In this document: one piece after another, positions 12,301 through 23,034 of the stretch
Layout: each line of letters opens with the position of its first letter
How positions within the stretch are numbered: position 1 is the first letter of the stretch
NCBI RefSeq assembly: GCF_964019385.1
Contig: NC_088644.1
Span: 36,431,345-36,495,344, forward strand
DNA length: 64,000 nucleotides
Direction of reading: 5' to 3'
Source of the DNA: Sycon ciliatum
Taxonomy: Eukaryota; Porifera; Calcarea; Leucosolenida; Sycettidae
Notes under the pieces: model-generated
Seen by the model: the letters and a program-made list of their open reading frames with translations, nothing else
Told to the model about the DNA's origin: nothing
Databases searched by the model: none
Translations under genes and position numbers: made by a program

Positions 12301-15300
12301 AGGGTAATCGAAACAGGCAGATAGACGTATACACGTTCACAAATTTGTAATCATATGCATACACATGTATACAATCGCCCTAGAGAGAGAGGAAGCCATG
12401 TTACGACTACGAGCTTCACGTTTAATCACAATCACAACTGAGTCGGTTGCTACGGCGCTCTCGCACAAGAATGCCTGCGATTGACCTAACTCACCTCCGC
12501 TGACAATTTGCGGTGCCACCACAAACGATATGGTCATTACGGTGAGGAAGAAGTTCAAAAAGAGCAAGGCTCGTAAGAAGCTGAAGTAGGCGACCACGCT
12601 GCTACCAAACCTCCCTGAAAACAAACAGACGATCCATAAGTCCAAGGATGAGATCAAAACAACTGATGTTGCGCTGTACACCGGTGCCTGACCTAGGGTA
12701 CCAGCACAGGTACATGCATGATACGTTTGGAATCTCGAACAAGGCCAGGGTGGTACTGACGTGTATGAGCAGGAATGACGTCAGCCACATGTGCTACTCA
12801 CGTCGGATATAGACAAAGGCACTACCTCATGGGCAAGTACAAAGTATTCGCCCATCGCATGCCAAGTTGCCAACCTTTGACAGCCTCACTGCGTGTGCCA
12901 ATATTCGATTTCAACATTCTCACTTGAGCTGAGCGTCAATACAAAAATTTCCTGAACTATTACATTACTCTTAGGTAGTTATCATACTCGGGCCATGCCA
13001 CAAGGATATAGAATAAGGTCCTGCCCTTCCCCCCGCCCCAAACTGGACCAATGAAAACAAACCCAGCCGGTTGTGAAGTTTTCCTCGAGGAGAAATGTTT
13101 CAAAAGCAGGCCTACCTTCAATAGTCTTCAATGAAGTGCGCCAGATTCCAAAGGTGAACCAAACATCTTTCAAGCGACCTTGTATCTTCTTCTTCAGCTG
13201 GTGAGCCACAGGAACAAGAGAACAACGAAACACTGAATATGGTATACCCGGGAACACATAGTGTACACCTGCGGCCAAAGTTAAGCCTAGTTCACATTCG
13301 ACGAGGCGCGACGGGACGCAACGTTAGGATCGACGGGAAGCGACGGGACAGTCTGACGGGGTCCAATGTGAACACCAGAAACGGGAACGCAACCGTACCG
13401 CCGTACGGATCGGGAAGCGACGGGAAGAGTTGGATTGATTCAACTTTTCATACCGTAGACGGGAACGCAAGCGTACAAAACAGCTGCATTTTGAGTGTGA
13501 ACAGGAGACGGCGTCGTGCGCCGGCTGCTCCCGATTCGTACTTGGAAATTGTTAGCATTTCGAACACCGCGCTTCCTATGATAACTCGCAGAATGGCTAA
13601 CACGACTTGAGTTGAAATTTGGCAAGATAAGGTCTGATGTCACATATGCCGGCTTTGAGTATCAAAGCCAAGTTAGCCCACGCGGGCACATGCGCAGTGA
13701 TGGTCTCATGATGCATATCATTTAAAATTATTATTCTGTGCCGAGTATGATCTGTAATTTGCATTTTTGCACTGCTGCTACTGTTGCCTTTATGCGCGCT
13801 GCAGTAGCTAGTTGAATGCAGTTTGGTTTGTCTTTCCTTTGGACAAGAAGTGCTTTCCGTGTCAGGCTGGTAATTTCTCTGAATGGCACACCTTTCAAAG
13901 CTACTTTTTTGGTCTTCATGAAAACCTGATATTGTGAACTTGATTCCGCTTCATTGAAGGAGAGATAATAGACACCCTTCGCAAAAAACGTTATGTTGTA
14001 ACGGTATTATCGTAAGGGGGAAAATACCGTGATTTGGGTTCGACCTTTAGCAAGATGCACGCTATTTTTAGTACGCTGTTGCCACGAGAGTAGCTTTGAT
14101 TTCGCGCGGTACAACCATTTTTGTCACCATATACGCGATACAAGGTGAAATGCATACGGACTATGCAATATTTGGCCAAAACACGTACCGTTGGTCACAA
14201 CGATAAATCAGCCCCCATCACGTTTATACGGTGCAGCTTCAACGCTATTTGGGTGATCAAGGTACGAGTACCGTAAAAAAAATAGCGTTACCGTTGTTTG
14301 CTAAGGGTGTCTAATTGAAAAGAAGTCCCGAAAAACAAGAAATTAGGTCCAAACGTCACCCCGTCACGGACCGTGCCTTATGACTGTCGCCGTTCGCTGT
14401 TGAACGACGCAACGACTGCAGCATGTCGTGTCGTACGAACCGTACAAGATTTTACAGCTCACCCCAGCCTTCCCGACAGGCCCTTACGTCCCGTACCGTC
14501 AGCGTTCCGTCGAATGTGAACTAGGCTTTATACAGCGTGGCACTGCACCCTCCTTCCAGGCTTGCAACCCCCCCCCCCCCTTTCAAAATAGACAGCGTCA
14601 CTGAGCAGTCCATGACGTTACCTATGCAGGGTGTGTTACGTGCATGTAAGCACTCAAGAGTAGACTGATAAGCTGGTTCATTGCTGTGGATAGTACAGCA
14701 CTGTCGGGCGCCGAAGAACGGAGCGGCGAAGAACGACCCGGCTAGAATTTCACCAAGCACAACATACCAATGTATACACGGTGACTCAACTGTGCATAGA
14801 CTGTAATACATGAAAATAAGAACGGTCTAAGCTAGGAGGCTGACCCCCTAGTTCTTCGGCGACCAACAGTACTGTAGTAACAGTTGATTTTAAAAATGGC
14901 AATAGGCCTACGGTACCATGCTAAACTCCAGGTGCGGAGACATACACATCTGTATAATTATGCAGAAGCTAAGTGACCCCCCCCCCCCCTCTTCAATTTG
15001 AAAGAGAGGCACTAGTGCCAGAGAGGGAACAGATGGCTCACGGACTTGCAGACAAGAGCACGTGTTGGGGAGAAACGCATGCGACTGAACACGATAGGGC
15101 TAGAATGTTGAAAGTGTTCCGTCACAGCCGATGTATACTACATGTATTCATAATGTAAGTACAGAACTGATCATTTCTTAGTCACACTGTAAGTGTGTGC
15201 TTTCTAGTCACACATAGTCACTACTGACCTTCCAAGCTTGAAATGAAACTCCATCCCAGAATGTTAGCCGCGATCTGGGCGGCGGATTTTGCCGGGCCCT

Positions 15301-15365
15301 GCACACGGACACAAGGATGCCACATCCAGGCATACACAAACACATGCATGCACAGCCAAACACAA

Positions 15366-15422
<57 letters not shown>

Positions 15423-15826
15423 GCACACGTACACACAAGCACACACGTACACACACGCACACACGTACACATGTTCACATGCACGCATACATGTTGCAAT
15501 CATTTCTGCCCAATATTTCGGAATATCTGTACACCTAGTCTAGTATCTTCTCCAGAATGCTTAGAACACTAGTCAGAATAATGAGCAAACCACAGTTATG
15601 ACTTACTGGTCAAGCTGATCCCTTCTTGATTGGAGATTCCCGGTCATAGCTGCACCGGCATGATTCATGGAGAAGACAGACTTGCTTGCAGCAATCTGTG
15701 ATGCACCAACATAACTCATGGAGAATACGGACTTGCTCGGGCCAAGCTGCGGTACACCATCGTGGACAGATAGGTGATGAGGTGCCATGTAGATGGAGAA
15801 TGAGCTGGGCTTCACCGCAAGCGTGT
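3502..15826 (-). CDS. transmembrane channel-like (TMC) protein, 15 core exons
   Basis: This codes for a multipass membrane protein of the TMC family, whose members form or assist ion channels, some of them mechanosensory. I joined these exons on the minus strand: 15826-15607, 15298-15229, 13197-13116, 12614-12495, 12123-12050, 11950-11817, 10932-10785, 9976-9794, 8422-8262, 6745-6640, 6193-6096, 5205-5101, 4577-4502, 3908-3778, 3534-3502. Every join is GT-AG with matching phase. In order they give TMC hallmarks: SLKTIEGRFGSS, a first hydrophobic span, PFNLPIAYLLTGL, NKVFSAWDFNI, RRLVVNILVAGFLAL, the signature CWELSVGQEFYQL, NVLDLLYTQMIIWLGFFFSP, LPAIGVVSLFCFFYIKK, LLLLVLCLALIPIG and CGPFR. 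The first exon is Ser-rich and probably cytoplasmic. The last transmembrane helices and the C-terminus were not found in the window. The paralogue is not assignable. Some splice sites, notably the 9794 donor, are choices made on phase. Confidence 0.85.
3990..4053. repeat. two poly-C runs (18 and 19)
   Basis: Runs occupy 3990-4007 and 4035-4053, separated by 27 bases, inside a TMC intron. Confidence 0.9.
4192..4278. repeat. GA-rich microsatellite
   Basis: An (AG)n tract interrupted by GCGAG units lies in the intron between TMC exons 4577-4502 and 3908-3778. Confidence 0.9.
4826..5050. mobile_element. MITE copy (TACTGTAAGT family), degraded
   Basis: It starts TACTGTAAGTCTACA and matches the better copy at 21936-22160 throughout, sharing GTATACACTGTCA and CTGAACCTTGCAAA. 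Its right inverted terminus is eroded. It lies between TMC exons. Confidence 0.6.
5505..5853 (-). mobile_element. tRNA-derived SINE, copy 1 (head disrupted)
   Basis: Read on the minus strand this is the body of a tRNA-derived SINE that recurs at 8897-9300 and 9345-9726. The B-box-like GGGTTCAATTCCC lies near 5834-5846, but the A-box half is replaced by a long CA/TG microsatellite. The tail carries the CTTGCAAGCTGTTGAATGG segment found in all three copies. Confidence 0.75.
5853..5983. repeat. (AC)n microsatellite
   Basis: Nearly pure AC from 5853 to 5946, then interrupted AC to about 5983, abutting the head of SINE copy 1. Open frames here are simple Cys-Val or His-Thr repeats and are not genes. 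Confidence 0.95.
7283..7470. mobile_element. MITE, TTTCCGGAGTATAC family, copy 1
   Basis: Ends are inverted: TATTTCCGGAGTATACG at about 7288 and GTACACTCCGGAAAATACGG at about 7447-7466. The same ends flank 8600-8790. It is intronic within the TMC gene. Confidence 0.55.
7960..8165 (-). mobile_element. SINE-like repeat, diverged relative of 57060-57450
   Basis: The reverse complement shares a series of blocks with the plus-strand repeat near 57170-57300: GGATTTAAACC / CTGGGAGCAG, TTTTTCCAGCTGTGC, GAGGCCAGGCAC and the GGTACATGG region. It lies just upstream of TMC exon 8422-8262 in plus coordinates. Confidence 0.5.
8600..8790. mobile_element. MITE, TTTCCGGAGTATAC family, copy 2
   Basis: Left end GTATTTCCGAAGTACAAGCC at 8600 and right end GGCTTATACTCCGGAAAATA near 8766-8785 are inverted copies. 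The interior is AT-rich and non-coding. Confidence 0.6.
8897..9300 (-). mobile_element. tRNA-derived SINE, copy 2
   Basis: On the minus strand the head starts GTCCCATATGGTGCAGTGGT (A-box-like), followed by GGGTTCAATTCCC (B-box-like), about 9228-9293. A body shared with the copies at 5.5 and 9.4 kb follows. A (TG)n microsatellite lies immediately 5' of the head, at 9293-9330. Confidence 0.85.
9293..9330. repeat. (CA)n microsatellite at the SINE 5' end
   Basis: Pure CA repeat directly abutting the promoter end of SINE copy 2. Another short CA tract is at 8840-8882, between the MITE and the SINE tail. Confidence 0.95.
9345..9726 (-). mobile_element. tRNA-derived SINE, copy 3
   Basis: The minus-strand head begins GTCCCATATGATGCAGTGGT and contains GGGTTCGATTCCC, a good B box. 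The body matches copies 1 and 2. Its minus-strand 5' side also meets a CA/TG tract, at 9727-9740. Confidence 0.85.
11092..11240. repeat. degenerate minisatellite, ~36-bp period
   Basis: Units built on GTTGTACATG(T/C)GGCTGCG...TGTCTCTTT recur four to five times with substitutions. This gives overlapping repetitive reading frames on both strands that I do not regard as genes. It lies in a TMC intron. Confidence 0.7.
12130..12235. repeat. CA/CG-rich microsatellite
   Basis: Alternating purine-pyrimidine tract (ACACACACGTGCGCACGCAC and a CA run at 12184-12213) directly upstream of TMC exon 12123-12050. Such tracts can adopt Z-DNA. Confidence 0.85.
13284..14527. mobile_element. 1.24-kb non-autonomous PIF/Harbinger-like element
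   Basis: The ends AGCCTAGTTCACATTCGACG (13284) and CGTCGAATGTGAACTAGGCT (to 14527) are perfect 20-bp inverted repeats. TTA lies at both flanks (13281-13283 and 14528-14530), the target duplication expected for PIF/Harbinger. Subterminal GACGGGA-type motifs repeat near the left end. No transposase frame is seen. It is inserted upstream of TMC exon 13197-13116. Confidence 0.85.
14569..14580. repeat. poly-C run (12)
   Basis: Homopolymer just right of the Harbinger-like element. A further 13-C run lies at 14977-14989. Confidence 0.9.
14694..14876. mobile_element. 183-bp MITE (TACAG..ACTGTCGG family)
   Basis: Left end TACAGCACTGTCGGGCGCCG and right end, reverse-complemented, TACAGTACTGTTGGTCGCCG are inverted copies, followed on both sides by AAGAAC. 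TA sits at both outer edges. A fragment with the same left end is at about 16437-16490, and a disrupted larger copy begins at 59387. Confidence 0.75.
15363..15475. repeat. (CA)n microsatellite
   Basis: Pure CA from about 15370 to 15420, then CACGTA/CACACG variants. It lies in the intron immediately before TMC exon 15298-15229. Confidence 0.95.
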
Positions 15827-16501
15827 CTTCAAAACCCAACCACATAGAAAAAATGATGGCACAACTCGGAAAAGGAAATCAACCGAAACCGTCCTCATAG
15901 AGGGCGCTCATTTTCACCAACAAGCTATGGAAGGTAATTACATAGTGGATGCGTTACCTTTTTCTGAAAATGGTGGCTTCTACCTTCCTGTACCGGCATT
16001 AGCAGGCTGGAGGTTTGAAAAAGTCGGTGGAGGGAAGTGTAGTTATGTGATTTTCATTGTACCCATGGCTATGGAGCGCAGCCCAACAAAGTATCATGCA
16101 TTCGTGCTGAATGCTGAATACTGTAAAACCACATTATTTTATCACCAATCAAACTTGACAATCTTCTGATTTGTGTTAGTTAGCGATGTGAAATCTTTTA
16201 ACGAATTCTGGATATCAAACCCGGAAAAATAACTGTGCATACTTAAAATATTCATTCATTTCCACTTTCTATCCACTATCCACTATATGCCCACTCATTC
16301 CTTCACAATAGGTCATTACTAAAACACGCAAGAAACTCAAAACTTGCTTTCGCCATCAATGTCCAATGACTGCAGGATACATACAGGATCCAGAAGGTCA
16401 TGTTTACTCCAGCCATGTTGCTTTGCAAGAGCTACAGTACTGTCGGGCGCCGAAGGCTTGAACAGGCTAGAATGTTACCAGGTGTAGGATACCCGTATAT
16501 T

Positions 16502-16600
16502 AGTGGTGAAACGAATATTCGAATATTCGAACATTCGTTCGGTTTGTAACATTCGAATATTCTTTAAGTCACATTCGAGTATTCGTTACATCACTTCGAA
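16502..16600. repeat. ATTCGAATATTCG palindromic repeat
   Basis: Opens TAGTGGTGAAACGAATATTC and closes with TATTCGTTACATCAC, with internal CGAATATTCGAA palindromes. Related sequence is at 21840-21916 and 41998-42065, so this is a dispersed short inverted-repeat family. Confidence 0.6.
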
Positions 16601-16728
16601 TGCAGTGCATGTATATACAAGCACGCCGAACACAATACAGTGCAGTGCGCACAGCCTGCCTGTGACTTTGTACTCCATGTTTTCTCATGCATGGGTATAC
16701 TGGACTGCCAATGTTGCACATAACATGT

Positions 16729-17202
16729 ATTATCCATATAAAAATCGCTCTGTGAGCGGTTCTGAAAAACCTTTACTGGTACTGCCCCGTCGTAAAAGTA
16801 AGAAATTAGAACTGGCCCATTGTCCCCCCAAATGCGAACTGATCCACCTAAATCGCGAATGACGGGACCCGAACGCACCAGTAGCACGAGGTCGGGAGGG
16901 CACAGGATCACGGCAATTATCATAGGGTAACACCAGTAGTAGCAGTAGAATTTATTATTTTGATAGGGAAGCCTACCGCTAGTACAGTACATGGCCTATG
17001 GTCCGGACCAACGTCCCCATCTGCATCCACAGGTAGGAACCTCGTGCTACTGGTGCGTTCGGGTCCCGTCATTCGCGATTTAGGTGGATCAGTTCGCATT
17101 TGGGGGGACAATGGGCCAGTTCTAATTTCTTACTTTTACGACGGGGCAGTACCAGTAAAGGTTTTTCAGAACCGCTCACAGAGCGATTTTTATATGGATA
17201 AT
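16729..17202. repeat. perfect 162-bp inverted repeat (hairpin element)
   Basis: 16729-16890 and 17041-17202 are exact reverse complements by my reading, separated by 150 bp. The outer ends are ATTATCCATATAAAAATCGC. Both arms carry the same open stretch read outward or inward, which explains near-identical short frames on the two strands. No transposase is seen. It is probably a recent foldback transposon; it would form a long hairpin if transcribed through the TMC intron. Confidence 0.9.
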
Positions 17203-18401
17203 TTCAGCTCTTTTTCCGTTCCCTCCCCACCCCAACCCCGAAGGTAAACATAATGACCACACGCGCGATGTACTGTATGTAGCCATGCGACTGCAATAAC
17301 ACACTGATACATACCAGCCCTCCCCGCCTCGCTACCCCGCACACAGATACACAAACATGTGTATGCACACGGCACACACACGTGGCCACGCACCCATACG
17401 CACATGCACACGACACAAACAGGAAATTCTTCATGTATAATGCCATGCAAAGCAGTGGCCACCGTACTTGAGGAAGTCAGTTGTGAAACAAAAATAATTC
17501 AACTACAGCGTGTAGACAAGCTGACGGCCAAAGCACAACATAGCAAACATGACATTTGCCCAATGATTGCAGTTTGCAGACCATGCCATGGAAGCAGCGA
17601 ATACAGAATGTAATATCATACAAAGTGACAAGCAAGGACGTGGCCATCATACACCAGAAACTTGCAGAAAGTCACATATCCAACAGATAGAGAAGTGAGC
17701 AGCAATCTGATACAGCCCACACAGGACAAAGCGGACCTGATACTCGTCCCAGGATCGCAAGTGGCAAACCCTTTTCAATGCATAACATGCAGGTGTACGT
17801 TAGACGCATGAACATCTGACCGTGTCGCCAGCATACAATGTCATCACATGTTTACCCCACAAGTTACACACATGCACAGTAGAAGCACAATGAAAGCAAT
17901 GGAAAAGTACGATGTGGTTGCTGAAGCATCTTCACACTTCAAATTCAGACTTCAATGTGGTCGTCACGGGATGATATACCTGCAAGATACAAGTGATGAA
18001 GAAAGAAAGCAGAAGGTCGTGAGGTAGGCTATGAGACACCACAAACGGTTCACCTACATGTCTGTTCAGGGCTAGTGCACTCACACGGAGAATTGTCATA
18101 ATCGAGCATTTCCCAAACTGAGAAGTGCAATGAAATCCACTTGCATGCACAGGAGCAATTTTGCAATATTATGATGCGCAATTCGACACGATCTGCGATG
18201 CTGCGTGCGATGTGCCCTGCTGTCATGATAGTGACAGTCACCGCAGTATGTTTTGTCAACGTCGCCCGTGCACTCTTCTGTCAAGTCCAAAGTGCTCACA
18301 TCCTTGGCAATGTTTTTGCAGTGATTAACTTTTATCCTAGTGTCACGGGTAACTTTAATGAAGTACCCGCAGGCCGTGTCGATCTGCACATCGTCCACTC
18401 T

Positions 18402-18760
18402 CTCATGTACTTGGCCTGCTTTGTCTGTGTATCCATTTCATGTGCGATCCACAAAATCGACTAGACAGTGGGTGCAATACGCGCTCTACCTGAAGACGTT
18501 CTTCTGGCGACATCTCGCCATGTACTTGGCCTGGCTTTGTCTGTGTATCCATTTCATGTTCGATCAACAAAATCTCAATGCACTACAGAGACTAGACAGT
18601 GGGTGCAATACGCTCTCTATCTGAAGACGTGAACCATTAAGTTTGTTGGAAAAGTTATACGTACACCTGAAAGGTAATGAAGTACAGGAATAGAGAGAGT
18701 GACTACAATACGCTCTCGACCTGATAACGTGAGTACAAGACACTCTCCACCTGATAACGT
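18402..18760. repeat. imperfect tandem repeats with CTGAAGACGTG/CTGATAACGTG units
   Basis: A roughly 115-130-bp unit (CATGTACTTGGCCTG... to ...GCTCTCTATCTGAAGACG) occurs at about 18402-18500 and 18520-18627. Shorter echoes (ACACTCTCCACCTGATAACG) follow to 18760. No gene is seen. Confidence 0.7.
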
Positions 18761-18764
18761 GTTA

Positions 18765-19195
18765 GGCTGTGTTTACATGAGAAATTTCAACCCGGGTCGA
18801 GTTCAGCCCGGGTTGAAAGTCTGTACGATAGACAAAAGAGGTGAGTGTTTACATGAAGACAGTTGACCCGGGTCAAATACTTATATGCCGCCAAAAGTCC
18901 ACTTCTACAGTCCTGTATGGTCACGTGAATCCGTTCACGCGAAATTTGCATCTGCAGTGCCGTTCAAACCTGGCGCGAGATACGCACAGAAGTACGTTTG
19001 TACGATTTTCTTGACCCGGGTTGATTTCAACCCTCCCCTTGGGGGGAGGGTTGAAATCAACCCGGGGCGAAATTTCAACCCGGGTCAAGCGCAATGCGTC
19101 ATGTGAACGCGCCATTCATTTTGTGCACATGGCGGGTTGAAATCTGACCCGGGTCGAACTCAACCCGGGTTGAAACGCTTCATGTAAACACAGCC
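18765..19195. mobile_element. 431-bp Harbinger-like MITE with AACCCGGGTTGA palindromes
   Basis: Ends GGCTGTGTTTACATGA (18765) and TCATGTAAACACAGCC (to 19195) are inverted, and TTA flanks both sides. The interior repeats TTTCAACCCGGGT in both orientations. Its right third (19096-19195) is also the left end of each unit in the following tandem duplication. Confidence 0.8.
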
Positions 19196-21633
19196 TTAGT
19201 AGAAGGTAACGGGTCTACAGTCCCACCGTACCCTTCATCATTCCTCATTCACCATCGCGCGATACCCTGGCACACACTGGCAACATATCAATGGGGTGCC
19301 TTACCGTCGTCTAGAGGAGACGTCTTCGCAGCAATATTTTCCCTCCTGCGCATTCAGTCGCCGACGCGACAGCGTTCACGGGGCCGTTCCAGTTGCGGAA
19401 GACATTCGATTCATCGGGCCAATTCAGCAACAGGGCCGTGGACACACAGGGGGCAGAGGAGAGACATTGTTAGTGGACAAGAAATATGCAGTGGCAAGTG
19501 GCGAGTGCCGCATGGATGTCAAGTTGTCATGCACAATTCAGCTATTACTTACGGTCCAGCTAGTCCTGCCATTGCTCGCTCGTCCTGGTTCCTCCTCGTT
19601 CGTCTTCCTGCACGTCTGCACTTCTCCTTCCCCACCGTTGGCTTTGCGGTACGGGGGTGCCGGAAGGAATTCCCACATGTACATGAAGTCACACCATGAC
19701 TCTCCATGTACATGTCCACGGCCATGTCAGCAGTTTTATAGTACCGGAAGGAGTTCCCACGATGTCTCCAAAGGCCTAGAGCGGGCGTCTTTGCAGCAAT
19801 TCTTTTCGCCCTGCGCATTCAGTTCGCCATGTCTCCAAAGGCAAAGGCCTAGAGCCTAGTAGAGGGGACGTCTTTGCAGCAATTCTTTTCACCCTAGTAC
19901 CCTGCACATTCACTCCGCCGACACGACAGCGTTTACGGGGCCGAGGTGCAAAAGGTCCACGTCAGCAGTTCTCAACTATTTCGCGTACGGGATAGTCGCC
20001 GCGACAGCGTTTAAGGGGTCGTTCCAGGTGCAAAAGGTATCCATCAATGGCACTTTGCAGTATGGGGTACGGAAAAGGGGCCTCCTCGTTCGACTTCGTC
20101 GACTTCTGCAGTTCTCCTTCCCGTCAGGGGTACCGAAAGGGGCCTCCTCGCAGTTGTCCTTGCCGTCAGGTCCACGTCATGCAATTCTCAACTATTTCGC
20201 GTACGGGATAGTCGTCTTTGTCGTACGCGACATCGGCGTTTACCGAGTGGCATTGGCACAAAGCAGACCGTTGACGGGGTCACGTGTCAAAAAAGTATCA
20301 ACAACGTGTCGACTACGTGTCGACCACGTGTATAGCGGTACACTCAGCGGTACACTAATTCTCTTGCGTCATGTGAACGCGCCATTCATTTTGTGCACAT
20401 GGCGGGTTGAAATCTGACCCGGGTCGAACTCAACCCGGGTTGAAACGCTTCATGTAAACACAGCCTTAGTAGAAGGTAACAGGTCTACAGTCCCACCGTA
20501 CCCTTCATCATTCCTCATTCACCATCGCGCGATACCCTGGCACACACTGGCAACATATCAATGGGGTGCCTTACCGTCGTCTAGAGGAGACGTCTTCGCA
20601 GCAATATTTTCCCTCCTGCGCATTCAGTCGCCGACGCGACAGCGTTCACGGGGCCGTTCCAGTTGCGGAAGACATTCGATTCATCGGGCCAATTCAGCAA
20701 CAGGGCCGTGGACACACAGGGGGCAGAGGAGAGACATTGTTAGTGGACAAGAAATATGCAGTGGCAAGTGGCGAGTGCCGCATGGATGTCAAGTTGTCAT
20801 GCACAATTCAGCTATTACTTACGGTCCAGCTAGTCCTGCCATTGCTCGCTCGTCCTGGTTCCTCCTCGTTCGTCTTCCTGCACGTCTGCACTTCTCCTTC
20901 CCCACCGTTGGCTTTGCGGTACGGGGGTGCCGGAAGGAATTCCCACATGTACATGAAGTCACACCATGACTCTCCATGTACATGTCCACGGCCATGTCAG
21001 CAGTTTTATAGTACCGGAAGGAGTTCCCACGATGTCTCCAAAGGCCTAGAGCGGGCGTCTTTGCAGCAATTCTTTTCGCCCTGCGCATTCAGTTCGCCAT
21101 GTCTCCAAAGGCAAAGGCCTAGAGCCTAGTAGAGGGGACGTCTTTGCAGCAATTCTTTTCACCCTAGTACCCTGCACATTCACTCCGCCGACACGACAGC
21201 GTTTACGGGGCGGAGGTGCAAAAGGTCCACGTCAGCAGTTCTCAACTATTTCGCGTACGGGATAGTCGCCGCGACAGCGTTTAAGGAGTCGTTCCAGGTG
21301 CAAAAGGTATCCATCAATGGCACTTTGCAGTATGGGGTACGGAAAAGGGGCCTCCTCGTTCGACTTCGTCGACTTCTGCAGTTCTCCTTCCCGTCAGGGG
21401 TACCGAAAGGGGCCTCCTCGCAGTTGTCCTTGCCGTCAGGTCCACGTCATGCAATTCTCAACTATTTCGCGTACGGGATAGTCGTCTTTGTCGTACGCGA
21501 CATCGGCGTTTACCGAGTGGCATTGGCACAAAGCAGACCGTTGACGGGGTCACGTGTCAAAAAAGTATCAACAACGTGTCGACTACGTGTCGACCACTTG
21601 TATAGCGGTACACTCAGCGGTACACTAATTCTC
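19096..21633. repeat. 1.27-kb recent tandem duplication (two units)
   Basis: 19096-20363 and 20366-21633 are almost identical, offset by 1270 bp. I noticed only about four substitutions (near 19208, 19943, 20021 and 20334 in unit 1). Each unit starts with the last 100 bp of the preceding MITE and ends CGGTACACTAATTCTC. Identical 187-residue frames in each unit (19296-19859, 20566-21129) have no recognisable domain and are probably chance. The block lies inside an inferred TMC intron (15826-22248). Confidence 0.95.
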
Positions 21634-21935
21634 GTGCCATTCTCGTGTCACAAAACTGGAACATCGAGTACCAGTATGGAAAGGCTTCAGACAGGAAGCC
21701 TTTCCAATGAACTTCGAGGTAGCCTTATGTGGCAGTGCATTTTATGTGGCACTACCGTTTGTCATACCTAATAATAATGACAATATCCATCAAATGACTG
21801 AGAGGAGGGCATGTGATGGCATCTCTGTTACCAAAAGAAATTAAAGAATATTCGTACGTTCGTTCGATAAGCCAAAGAATATTCGGTTACTAGGTTTTGA
21901 CATTCGTTTCATCACTACATGGTGGCTCAGCTGTA

Positions 21936-22160
21936 TACTGTAAGTCCACAAATTTTCGGCCCATTTAAACTTCGGCCTCCCAGGGCTAAAACCGATTTCG
22001 GCCGCATCAAATTTTCGGCCTGTACTGCTGCCGCCTGTATACACTGTCACACTGAACCTTGCAAAACAGAATTTCGGCCGCAACAAATTTTCGGCCAAAC
22101 ATGACCAGGCCGAAAATATCCGAAGATAAATATACGTCGAATATTTGTTCACTTACAGTA
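21936..22160. mobile_element. 225-bp MITE (TACTGTAAGT family), intact
   Basis: Starts TACTGTAAGTCCAC and ends GTTCACTTACAGTA, so the termini are inverted. The interior carries several copies of TTTTCGGCC. The degraded relative is at 4826-5050. Confidence 0.75.
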
Positions 22161-22247
22161 GACAGTTGTACATGACATAATAGGAATGGCACAGGCTATG
22201 ACTCTTCAGCACTAGACAGTACAGTGACATCTTGGAGATCAGCTTAC

Positions 22248-22393
22248 TTGCTTGCCTGGCATCAATGGTGTGGTTGGACTTGCCGTGTGTGGAAACGTGG
22301 TCCTCGCTAACCGTCGACAGGCGCCTGACATCAGCATTCTGGTAGACTTCGTCGTACAGGCTTGGTACATCTGTTGTGTCCAGTGCCTTGTTC
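22248..22393 (-). CDS. probable upstream exon of the TMC gene
   Basis: The minus strand reads an open 146-bp exon bounded by a clean acceptor (GATATCCAG) and donor (GTAAGCT). It encodes an acidic/polar segment including DVPSLYDEVYQNADVRRLS and DHVSTHGKSNHTIDARQA. It ends in phase 1, and TMC exon 15826 begins with the two bases needed, so direct splicing is possible across the duplicated block. Placement in the same gene is inferred from phase and strand. Confidence 0.55.
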
Positions 22394-23034
22394 CTGGATA
22401 TCAGAGCATTGCAGTGTGGAGACTATCCTTGTACAGCCAACCAACTACACAATTTTGAAGTGGGCTGAGCCAATGCTGTTCAGCCCGAGAGACCCAAGTA
22501 GACTTTGCGGGATCAAGCATGACATGTGTATGAAGAAAACATCAGATCTTTTAAAATGCAAAGCCCCTACATTCTGCCCAATGTAAGAGGCCACTTGGCA
22601 TTATACAAGTAGATAATTTTCATGGAACGAAAAGTTTAGTTATGACCGCCCCACCCATCCACCCCCTGAACGAAAAATAATGTTTCAGCTACCAAAACGA
22701 AACTCTCTTCGACCCACCCACCCACAAACGAAACTGTTTCATTTTGTGTAAAGGATCGATAATTACAGACGGCCTTAAAAGGAAGTGCTTGCAGGTAGGC
22801 GCTCAGCCTCTGGTCAGGTGTCAGACAGTCTGCATGCTTCTTTCATGGTTCCTGCTTCGTGCCAGTCCAGAGCATGTCACACAACACTACACACATTGTG
22901 CTTCGTTCGTCCTTCATCAATGGTGAGATGTGTACCGTCAGGCGAAATAGCACGTCATAGTACATTTGAGATCAGCGGGAAGAAGATGACGACGTCCACT
23001 AATTTAGTATCTGTGCACACGAATCTGCTGTGTG

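Noticed and set aside
15221..15538. Several His-Thr and Cys-Val frames
   Set aside because: Microsatellite translation; only 15298-15229 is supported as coding.
19296..21129. Two identical 187-codon frames
   Set aside because: Identical because the DNA is duplicated; composition and lack of domains suggest chance frames.
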